Shown here: one piece after another, positions 54,281 to 64,000 of the stretch
How the letters are laid out: the number at the start of each line of letters is the position of its first letter
Position numbering within the stretch: position 1 is the first letter of the stretch
DNA from: Lithodes maja
Taxonomy: Eukaryota; Arthropoda; Malacostraca; Decapoda; Lithodidae
Direction: 5' to 3'
Length of the DNA: 64,000 nucleotides
Assembly (NCBI GenBank): GCA_037953745.1
Contig: JBAKBP010004274.1
Coordinates: 62,001 to 126,000, forward strand
The notes under the pieces: generated by a model
What the model was told of the DNA's origin: nothing
Databases searched by the model: none
What the model saw: the letters and a program-made list of their open reading frames with translations, nothing else
Made by a program: the position numbers and the translations under genes

Positions 54281-55331
54281 ATCATGTCCTTTTATTTATA
54301 TTTAATGTAGTTATTATTCTTGGTTCTTGTTTTACGTTAATAGTATTATATTATTATTATCATCAGGATTAATATCAAAGTCACATAAAAAGTTAGATAT
54401 ATATATAATAATTAGTTAAATGTATTTCTTAACCACATAACGTTGAGGTTTGATTATGAGTAAATTAAGTTACAGGATCGCTTCATAGAATCGATTCAGG
54501 TCTCACTGAAATAATATGAAGAGCAAAAATAATATTTTGAAGCTAAAAGAATTTTCTTCAGCTTAGGAAATCACTAGAAGTAACATTAAAACAGCCATGT
54601 TAGTCTAAGGCGATATCACTAATAAGAGATAATAGTATCACCGTAGTAAGCACCGTTAAGCAATGTAAGCTTAATTAAAAGAAAATGAAAGAACTCGTAA
54701 GTCTTAATTTAGAACAATAGTATTACTTTTATTATAACCCAATTACTTAAATAGTTGCTTTAGTCCACAAGTTAGTCAACAAAAATAGTTAAGTACATAA
54801 AAGTAGCGTTAACGTTAATTCCCAATCACATATCTCACTAACCAACATAACATAAGTGTTTACACCGAACACACTTAACACACACTTATATAATCTGACT
54901 GACAGTCACAATCCCATTATAATACTTCACCCCGTCTTCCTCCAGCTGCAAGTTCACCTTCCTAACTCCAAATGAGACTGATTTGAATGCCCACTACTCG
55001 GGTCTTATATACTAAACAACGATGGTGTAGGAACGAATCAGGAGGCGGGGGATGGTGCCCGCCCCAATCACAGCTCCTCGAGTTACGTAGCAGGTGCGTG
55101 GTCCAATGGAGTCTCCTGGCGTCGATCATCGTCATAGCGTCGGGTCATCGAAGTAGTTTGCAGGGTCCCCTATGACGCACGCAGGTGTGAAGGCTTGTTT
55201 GCTGGTATGCGGACGAGCTGGTTTCCCACTCACTGGTTCGCTCGCTAGTCTGCTTCGCCGCCTGGGTAATTTGGAACTCCTTCAACTCTGAATTCTAACT
55301 CTTAAATAAACATACAGGGCTCCGTATGTCA

Positions 55332-55620
55332 GACCTCCCCCCTAGAAAAGAGTTTAAGGAGTATAGTACATAATATTAAACATAAGACATAAATAGATTC
55401 ACCACCAGATTGGCAACAGCAAGATTATAATGAGGATATAATAAGGATATCACCCAAAGTAGGCAACGTCTCCAGGTACCACATCAGAACACAGCCGGAA
55501 CGTATAGCTGGAGCGTTATTCGAACTGCAAGGCATCTCACAGCTGAAGGCTTGAAAGCGCACTACTAAAACATGATGTTTACCTCGCTACAAGGGAGAGC
55601 TAATTGCCAAAATCCTCTCA
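55332..55620 (-). pseudogene. Gypsy-2 RT remainder, decayed, left of T3
   Basis: On the minus strand directly after T3 the frame reads RGFWQLALP, an RT motif that continues the KI.L segment on the other side. Further on an NNAPA motif is visible between stops and frameshifts. The thumb and the whole RNase H are gone. It ends at the polypurine tract beside the 3' LTR. Confidence 0.6.
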
Positions 55621-55624
55621 TTAA

Positions 55625-56104
55625 CACCTTATTAGCGGCCTAGGCGGTTTATTTATATGTACCGCCCAGCGGGGTGTTTTTAGCCAAAATAGGGCTGTTT
55701 ACGTGATCATTTTCATGCCTAAATAAGACCCAGAACGTAAAACAAGTATCTATCCCTGAAAGGGCATAAACAGAGCTTTCGAATGACACCATAACGAGCC
55801 TTTTATGATGGCAAGTTTTCTTGCAATAACCGTGCAACGCGAGTGCAAAAAGCATGTAATTAGGCACTTTCCCCATACAATTCCGTATATAGCGAGTGAG
55901 AGAGGGAGGGAGGAGGTGGGATTCGTGTCAGTAGGTTCGCCGCGGTGGTCTGGAGCAGTCATACACTCGCTACTCTCCTGCCACCACTTGTCTCTCTCTC
56001 TCAGCAACATTACGTGCTGAAATTGCCACACGACCTATGTCGAGCACCGCCACATAGTCCAGCTTTATTTAACTCGACTTATGTTGCTCGCCGACAGTTA
56101 AGGG
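55625..56104. mobile_element. TTAA-flanked element T3, copy 2, inserted in Gypsy-2 RT
   Basis: TTAA at 55621-55624 and 56105-56108; tips CACCTTATTAGCGGCC and, inverted, CCCTTAACTGTCGGCG. 480 bp, direct orientation to 37704-38184. It splits the RT of Gypsy-2. Confidence 0.8.
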
Positions 56105-56108
56105 TTAA

Positions 56109-56340
56109 GGTAATCTTACTGCTGTATGAGGCCAACCCGGTAAATTAAATCTTTGATCCGTGGCAGTGGGTAGGGATCGTTCTTTGTGACAGCATTAACT
56201 TGCCTATAGTCCATACATAACCTATGGCTCCCGTCTGGCTTTGGCACAAGTATGACCGGAGTACTCCACTGGCTTAAAGCCCTTGTGATCAGCTCGTTTG
56301 ATAACATATAGTCAAGCTCGACCTGCAGTATACTCCTGCG
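56109..56340 (-). pseudogene. Gypsy-2 reverse transcriptase, N-terminal part
   Basis: Minus-strand frame: LDYMLSNELITRALS, PVILVPKPDGSHRLCMDYRQ, NDPYPLPRIKDLIYRVG, then a shift before the SSKI.L motif and the T3 insertion. The catalytic YLDD lies beyond the insertion and is lost. It is in frame with integrase but separated by a TAA at 56341-56343. Confidence 0.8.
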
Positions 56341-57591
56341 TTATGGTGAGACATGGTAGGGTTTTAGTTTAATGGGAGTTGCATCCCCTACGTCGATGTC
56401 GTGCACGGCCAAAGAAGTGAGCCCTGGAGTATCACGGAACACACTGGGAGACTGAGATAAAACAGAGATTAGTTGGTTCGCTTGATCAGAGGGAAGATGA
56501 CATTGTTTAGATGGTAATTCCCCCCAAGCTACTGAGTTATACTGAAAGTTGGATAGGCTACATGACAAGTCAAAGTCTGCATGGATACCTTCAGGCTCTG
56601 GAACAGTCTGTTGCGGGTCAGTAAGAGAACTGAAGACTTTGTCCGCACCAGGCTGTCCACAGGTCCTGACATTCACTGCCACAGTGGCAGAATCTGGTGG
56701 AGAGGAATCAGGGAACCTATGGTAGGGTTTCAACATATTTATATGGAATACTTGCGTGGGTTTTCTCCTGTCTGGGGTAGTTACTAGATAATCGGTAATG
56801 CTCACCCTCTGAATGATCTTATATGGGCCCCTGAACTTGACAGATAAAGGTTGGCCAAAAAGGGGGAGCAGGACCAAAACCTCATCACCGGGCTGAAACT
56901 CCCTCTCACAGGCTTTTCTGTTATACCAGTTCTTCATGGAGCTTTTAGCCACTGTCAAGTTTTGAGCTGCAAACTCACATGAGGATCTCAGCCGGGTTTT
57001 GAAATCTGAAACATACTTGAGGAGGTTTTGGTTCCCCTCCTGGCCAACTAGGCTATCCTGCAATAGTTGCAAAGGACCTCTTACCTGGTGACCGAAAACT
57101 AGCTCATTAGGGGAAAAACCCAGGGATTCAGTTGGAACCTCACGAGTAGCAAATAAAAGGAAAGGTACCCCCTTATCCCACTCAACTCCGGTCTCTGTAC
57201 AATATTTACGCAACATTCCTTTTAATGTCTGATGATATCGTTCGAGAACCCCTTGACTCTCTCGGTTGTAGGTGCTAGACTTAACATGTTCGATACCCAA
57301 CTCCTTCAGGGACTGCTGAAAAATGTTAGAAGTAAAATTAGTTCCTTGATCACTTTGCACCTCATGGGGGAAACCCATTCTGGTGAAGAATATGAGCAGT
57401 TCCTTGATGACAGTTGGAGCAGAGGTAGTCCTTAAGGGTATAGCCTCTGGGTAGCGAGTTGCCATGTCCATAATAGTTAATAAATAAATGTTACCTTGGG
57501 AAGTCTTAGGCAATGGGCCTGCAACGTCCACTACCACCCGAGTAAAAGGATTCTCGAAGACGGGCAAGGGCACCAGAGGATGTACAGGCAC
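56341..57591 (-). CDS. Gypsy-2 integrase core and C-terminal domain
   Basis: Same frame as the upstream Gag-Pol frame, separated from it by a single TAG (57595-57597). DDE core: VVVDVAGPLP, QSDQGTNFTSN and ESQGVLERYH. Then VPFLLFATREVPTESLG, GFSPNELVFGHQVRGPL, and a GPY/F module (VKFRGPYKI). The C-terminal linker ends PGLTSLAVHDIDVG, matching the PGLTTQAVHD of Gypsy-1 just before RT. Integrates the element's cDNA; lies upstream of RT. Confidence 0.9.
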   Translation of the reverse strand: MPVHPLVPLPVFENPFTRVVVDVAGPLPKTSQGNIYLLTIMDMATRYPEAIPLRTTSAPTVIKELLIFFTRMGFPHEVQSDQGTNFTSNIFQQSLKELGIEHVKSSTYNRESQGVLERYHQTLKGMLRKYCTETGVEWDKGVPFLLFATREVPTESLGFSPNELVFGHQVRGPLQLLQDSLVGQEGNQNLLKYVSDFKTRLRSSCEFAAQNLTVAKSSMKNWYNRKACEREFQPGDEVLVLLPLFGQPLSVKFRGPYKIIQRVSITDYLVTTPDRRKPTQVFHINMLKPYHRFPDSSPPDSATVAVNVRTCGQPGADKVFSSLTDPQQTVPEPEGIHADFDLSCSLSNFQYNSVAWGELPSKQCHLPSDQANQLISVLSQSPSVFRDTPGLTSLAVHDIDVGDATPIKLKPYHVSP

Positions 57592-57594
57592 CTT

Positions 57595-59607
57595 CTAATT
57601 GGATTTTCCTGTCATCTGGCAAGTGTGACACACTCTACAAAACTCCACTACATCTGCACGCATTCCTGGCCAGTGAAAGTGGGCTCTGATTCTGTCTAGA
57701 GTTTTTCTCACACCTAGGTGTCCTGCCAATGGTACACAATGTGCCATTTCCATGATGTCTCTACGACAAGGTTTGGGGACTACTACTTGATGGACGTCCC
57801 AGGCCCCGTCATCGATTGGTCTGTGTGGCTGTCTCCATCTATGCCACAATACTCCTCCTTTGAGGTAGAAACATTCACCACCCTCCTTCTCACATTCCTC
57901 TTCACTCACGGCCCTGGCAGCTAACTCCTTGCATTCACTATCATCTCTCTGTAGCTCTACCAGGCCACTAGGACAATTTGGAGGGGTTTCATGGTCATCG
58001 TTAGGGTCAAGATGAGCCATTAATGTGTCAGATAAATCCACCTCAGTCACATCATCAGGCACAGTTGGAGCGTCATTCACACTCTCATCATTCCTTTCAT
58101 CAACTCTTACATTCGGTACATTTCTGTCTGAGGGAACTGTTACTTGAGACATTGAACGTGTGACAGCACACACAGGGAAAACTGTTGGCATCTCCTTTTC
58201 GAGCTCACCGGTTAGTGGCTCGTTAACAGGGGAAAGTGACAAAATGGGGTCTGGTCGGACCTTCTCACCTGCTACATCATTCCCCAAAAGGAGTGTTACC
58301 CCAGGCACAGGGATATCTTGGGACCTACACAAAGCTATGGTGGCCTCACCCTGTAGTAACTCGCATTCAATTTCGCCTTTTACCAAGTATGCATAAAATT
58401 GGCCTCCAACACCTCTCATTATAACTGGTTCGCCGGGTGGGCACTCAGTGTAAGGATTCACCATGAGGGTGCTAGTAGAACCTGTGTCTCTCAGAATGTT
58501 TACCTCATGCATACAACCATTTAATCTCACGTTGCCAGATGAAATAAAGGGACGGTAACTGTCCTGCACTGATGGTGAAATTATTATTGGCTTAACCATA
58601 GTGGGTTGCACCACGCATGCTACTACACCTCTGTCTAGATGGTTTACGTTAGCTGCTAGGTACTCCTTCTGTCGGGAGTCCTGTATTAAAGGAACTTTTG
58701 GTGCTAGGTACTCCTTCTGTCGGGAGTCCTGCATTGAAGGAACTTTTGGTGCTAGGTACTCCTTCTGTCGGGAGTCCTGCATTAAAGGCACATATGGAGT
58801 GTGAGATACGGCGGCAACTGTCTGCCCCGATCTCTCGGTTCTCTCCTTGGCCCAGCACTGATAAGCTAGGTGGCCTCTCTTGCCACAAAAAGTACATACT
58901 TTAGGGGATACAGGAACGTTCCCTCTTTGAGCATTACTATTACTTTGGGCCCCACCTCTGTTACCATTGCCCTGAGTCGCATTTTTAGTTGGGGGAACAA
59001 TTCTATTTTGGCTAGCTGGGGAAGACATTACAGGTTTGTGACTGGGTCTGTCAGATTTGTGATTGGGATACTTAAAATTAGAACTAGAATTATCGTAGGG
59101 CTTCTTTCCACGAAATTTGTTGTTGAGCACGTATGTGTCAGCCATGTCAGCGGCGTCGGCAAGACAGTCTACCTTTTTCCCCCTTAAATGATAGGCTACA
59201 GAAGAATCAATTTTCCATAGGAAATTTTCTAACAGGACCAACTCTTTCAGATCGTTGTAGCTTGTGACTTTCTTACTCTTGACCCAATGATTGCAAGTTT
59301 TAGTAATGGTCTTGGCAAATACCTTATGGGTTTCTTCTACTTTCTTCTGTTTTTTACGGAAAAATTGCCTGTAAGCCTCAGGCTGCAATTGATAGGTTTT
59401 TAGGATGGCTTCTTTGAGATTGTCATAATCCTGCCTAACCTCTGCTACTTCTGACAAATACGTGGCTCGAGCCTGCCCTGTCAAAACGGTTTGTAACATA
59501 AAAGGCCATTGATCTCTTGTCCACTTCATACCTCCAGCAACTTCCTCAAACAAAACAAAGAAATCCTGCACATTATCCTCAGTGAAAGGTGGAATGACAC
59601 TATTCAT
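57595..59607 (-). CDS. Gypsy-2 Gag (SCAN-like capsid, zinc knuckle), protease and integrase zinc domain
   Basis: I start it at the ATG at 59607; the frame is open slightly upstream. Order: SCAN-like capsid (VIPPFTEDNVQDFFVLFE, QLQPEAYRQFFRK, LKELVLLENFL, CLADAADMADTYV; about residues 1-160), a basic linker, CCHC knuckle CTFCGKRGHLAYQC (C-x2-C-x4-H-x4-C), three tandem 16-residue repeats (QDSRQKEYLAPKVP type, about 58650-58795), protease with LRDTGSTST and LLLGND, and the integrase HHCC domain (AHCVPLAGH ... CRVCHTC). A TAG after MTGKSN ends the frame; the integrase core follows in frame. Confidence 0.85.
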   Translation of the reverse strand: MNSVIPPFTEDNVQDFFVLFEEVAGGMKWTRDQWPFMLQTVLTGQARATYLSEVAEVRQDYDNLKEAILKTYQLQPEAYRQFFRKKQKKVEETHKVFAKTITKTCNHWVKSKKVTSYNDLKELVLLENFLWKIDSSVAYHLRGKKVDCLADAADMADTYVLNNKFRGKKPYDNSSSNFKYPNHKSDRPSHKPVMSSPASQNRIVPPTKNATQGNGNRGGAQSNSNAQRGNVPVSPKVCTFCGKRGHLAYQCWAKERTERSGQTVAAVSHTPYVPLMQDSRQKEYLAPKVPSMQDSRQKEYLAPKVPLIQDSRQKEYLAANVNHLDRGVVACVVQPTMVKPIIISPSVQDSYRPFISSGNVRLNGCMHEVNILRDTGSTSTLMVNPYTECPPGEPVIMRGVGGQFYAYLVKGEIECELLQGEATIALCRSQDIPVPGVTLLLGNDVAGEKVRPDPILSLSPVNEPLTGELEKEMPTVFPVCAVTRSMSQVTVPSDRNVPNVRVDERNDESVNDAPTVPDDVTEVDLSDTLMAHLDPNDDHETPPNCPSGLVELQRDDSECKELAARAVSEEECEKEGGECFYLKGGVLWHRWRQPHRPIDDGAWDVHQVVVPKPCRRDIMEMAHCVPLAGHLGVRKTLDRIRAHFHWPGMRADVVEFCRVCHTCQMTGKSN

Positions 59608-59609
59608 AG

Positions 59610-60053
59610 TCAATCCCAGAGGGGAGCAATTAAGGGAGCATTTGTATTGACATTTAGTTGAGCCGTACGATATTGATATTCACATTGTTCGGTCGTTGCT
59701 CTGGCTTTTATTCTGGCTAGTTCTATATTTAGTCTGGCTTGTTCGGTCTTTGCTCTGGTTTGTTCTAGTTCGAATAATTGATCAACGGTAAAACCAGGTG
59801 GCAATTGTTCATCAAGTTGACTAGGTTTACTCGAGATCCTACCAACTGCTCCGTCACCCTCCTCGCCTTCTACAGGGAACAGGTGGGTTTCTATGGTCTG
59901 AGCCACCTCTACTTTGGACATGTTTGAGACAGTTAACTGGAGATGTGAGGCAAGCACTTTCAGTTCGGATTTTGACAGACGGTCAATATCAGGGGCTGTG
60001 GGTTCTGATTCTATGAAAACTCGAGCATCTTCGTCACTAATTAGATCAGGCAT
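59610..60053 (-). CDS. Gypsy-2 Gag, N-terminal segment
   Basis: 147 codons from MPDLISDEDARVF. Residues about 8-60 resemble the Gypsy-1 N-terminal segment (ARxF, LxxLxxSELKVLA, MSKVEV), then an acidic/serine linker, GFTVDQLFELEQ and a coiled coil rich in A, R, E and Q. The stop overlaps the start of the next frame by a few bases, so either a frameshift mutation or programmed shift joins it to the capsid frame. Confidence 0.75.
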   Translation of the reverse strand: MPDLISDEDARVFIESEPTAPDIDRLSKSELKVLASHLQLTVSNMSKVEVAQTIETHLFPVEGEEGDGAVGRISSKPSQLDEQLPPGFTVDQLFELEQTRAKTEQARLNIELARIKARATTEQCEYQYRTAQLNVNTNAPLIAPLWD

Positions 60054-60140
60054 GATTAATATTTGATTTTTAAGTAGTGAAACGGTAATGAAACTGAGTG
60101 AAACTGTATGAAACGAATCCTGGCAAGGTTGACACTCTTC

Positions 60141-61580
60141 TGTTACGTATCTTGATCCTCAAGTGGTTAACTTGATGAATCTAGATAGCACAGAGATATA
60201 TATTAAGGTAATCAGTCAGCTGAAGGCAAAACGAAAGTAAAATCTAATAAAATTATTTCCTGTTGTTGCTTCCTTTCCCTTTGGATCTTAGGACTTGGTA
60301 TCCTTTATTGACTGATACTCTTTAATTATGGAAAACTACTGAAACTAATTAATGTCATGTAGTATTTATAAAGAATTATTATTTAACCGAAGCTTAGTAG
60401 GCTATGGTTATGAACCGATCAAGTTATATCTAAAGAAGGACTATTCATTCTATAAAAGTCTTGAAAGATAAATATTAAAGTAAGAATATTTCTCTCTTAC
60501 CCTTTTTTAAATTAATATAGTTTTCTTATATCATGTCCTTTTATTTATATTTAATGTAGTTATTATTCTTGGTTCTTGTCTTACGTTAATAGTATTATAT
60601 TAGTATTATCATCAGGATTAATATCAAAGTCACATCAAAAGTTAGATATATATTTAATAATTATTTAAATGTATTTCTTAACGACGTAACATTGAGGTTT
60701 GATTATGAGAAAATTAAGTTACAGGATCGCTTCATAGATTCGATTTAGGTCTCACTCAAATAATATGAAGAGCAAAAATAATATTTTGAAGCTAAAATCA
60801 TTTTCTTCAGCTTAGGAAATCACTAGAAGTAACATTAAAACAGCCATGTTAGTCTAAGGCGATATCACTAATAAGAGACAATAGTACCACCGTACTAAGC
60901 ACCGTTAAGCAATGTAAGCTTAATTAAAAGAAAATGAAAGAACTCGTAAGTCTTAATTTAGAACAATAGTACTACTTTTAGCATAACCCAATTGCTTAAA
61001 TAGTTGCTTTAGTCCACAAGTTAGTCAACTAAAATAGTTAAGTACATAATAGTAGCATTAACGTTAACTCCCAATCACATATCTCACTAACCAACATAAC
61101 GTAAGTGTTTACACCGAACACACTTAACACACACTTACATAATCTGACTGACAGTCACAATCCCATTATAATACTTCACCCCGTCTTTCTCCAGCTGCAA
61201 GTTCACCTTCCCAACTCCAAATGAGTCTGATTTGAATGCCCACTACTCGGGTCTTATATACTAAACAATGATGGTGTAGGAACGAATCAGGAGGCGGGGG
61301 ATGGTGCCCGCCCCAATCACAGCTCCTCGAGTTACGTAGCAGGTGCGTGGTCCAATGGAGTCTCCTGGCGTCGATCATCGTCATAGCGTCGGGTCATCGA
61401 AGTAGTTTGCAGGGTCCCCTATGACGCACGCAGGTGTGAAGGCTTGTTTGCTGGTATGCGGACGAGCTGGTTTCCCACTCGCTGGTTCGCTCGCTAGTCT
61501 GCTTCGCCGCGTGGGTAATTTGGCACTCCTTCAACTGTGAATTCTAACTTTTAAATAAACATACAGGGCTCCGTATGTCA
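60141..61580 (-). repeat. Gypsy-2 5' LTR
   Basis: 1440 bp, uninterrupted; TGACATACGG...CGTAACA on the minus strand. It keeps the empty site of the CR1-like cluster (TTTTCTTATATCATGTCC near 60530). On the minus strand GAAGAGTGTCAACC follows the LTR at the expected primer binding position; the tRNA is not identified. Confidence 0.85.
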
Positions 61581-61582
61581 GA

Positions 61583-64000
<2,418 letters not shown>

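Larger units (their letters stand above)
44955..55331 (-). repeat. Gypsy-2 3' LTR, interrupted by CR1-like cluster
   Basis: After removing 45345-54280, about 1441 bp remain, matching the 1440-bp 5' LTR on both sides. The outer end reads TATTAC instead of TGTTAC. Inside 55331 a GGGGGGAGGTC purine stretch (minus strand) is the likely polypurine tract. Confidence 0.85.
44955..61580 (-). mobile_element. Gypsy-2: Gmr1-type Ty3/gypsy LTR retrotransposon
   Basis: Reverse-oriented element. LTRs start TGACATACGG and end CGTAACA on the minus strand. Its 5' LTR is 60141-61580; its 3' LTR is 44955-55331 and swollen by nested CR1-like copies. Inside: gag (two frames), zinc knuckle, protease, integrase, then RT, the Gmr1 order. 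The RT is interrupted by T3 and RNase H is missing. Flanked by TA microsatellite on both sides, so the target duplication cannot be read. Confidence 0.85.

Overview
This window is eukaryotic intergenic DNA packed with transposable elements. I see no convincing host gene, rRNA, tRNA or CRISPR array. The mix of elements suggests an arthropod, most likely a decapod crustacean: Jockey-like and CR1-like non-LTR elements, Ty3/gypsy LTR elements of the Gmr1 type, many short TTAA-flanked elements and abundant microsatellites. The species assignment is inference; element names below (families A, B, C, D, E, G, H; T1-T6; R) are my own labels.

Layout, left to right. 0-9.7 kb: decayed Jockey-like family A copies (one split by a Harbinger-like element, 1892-3823), an I/Jockey-like RT remnant (5053-6221), two short TTAA elements and a minus-strand CR1-like copy (8528-9694). 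9.97-21.85 kb: a complete plus-strand LTR retrotransposon, Gypsy-1, with a 6-bp target duplication; its 5' LTR carries a nested CR1-like copy. 21.9-25.9 kb: non-coding DNA with a TTAA element and a 33-bp minisatellite. 25.9-31.25 kb: a family C RT tail split by a second Harbinger-like element and fused to a family A element. 31.25-33 kb: A/C-rich, then G/A-rich simple sequence. 33.6-35.9 kb: two family D elements nested head to head. 36.4-44.6 kb: a dense set of TTAA-flanked elements, a dispersed repeat (R) and a 51-bp minisatellite. 44.96-61.58 kb: a minus-strand LTR retrotransposon, Gypsy-2; its 3' LTR is blown up from about 1.44 kb to 10.4 kb by nested CR1-like copies that include a 3.94-kb tandem duplication. 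61.7 kb to the right edge: a minus-strand Jockey-like element (E) that continues beyond the window.

Two points stand out. Both LTR elements place integrase before reverse transcriptase, the Gmr1 order rather than the usual Ty3/gypsy order, and both have a Gag capsid with the look of the vertebrate SCAN domain. The other is the depth of nesting: intact target duplications (TAA, TTAA, GAGCC, AACTGC, a 13-mer) let the order of insertion be read directly. Almost every reading frame is broken by stops or frameshifts, several at homopolymer runs. The longest open frames are the CR1-like RTs at 10954-13441 and 50870-53365, both lacking the start of the endonuclease.
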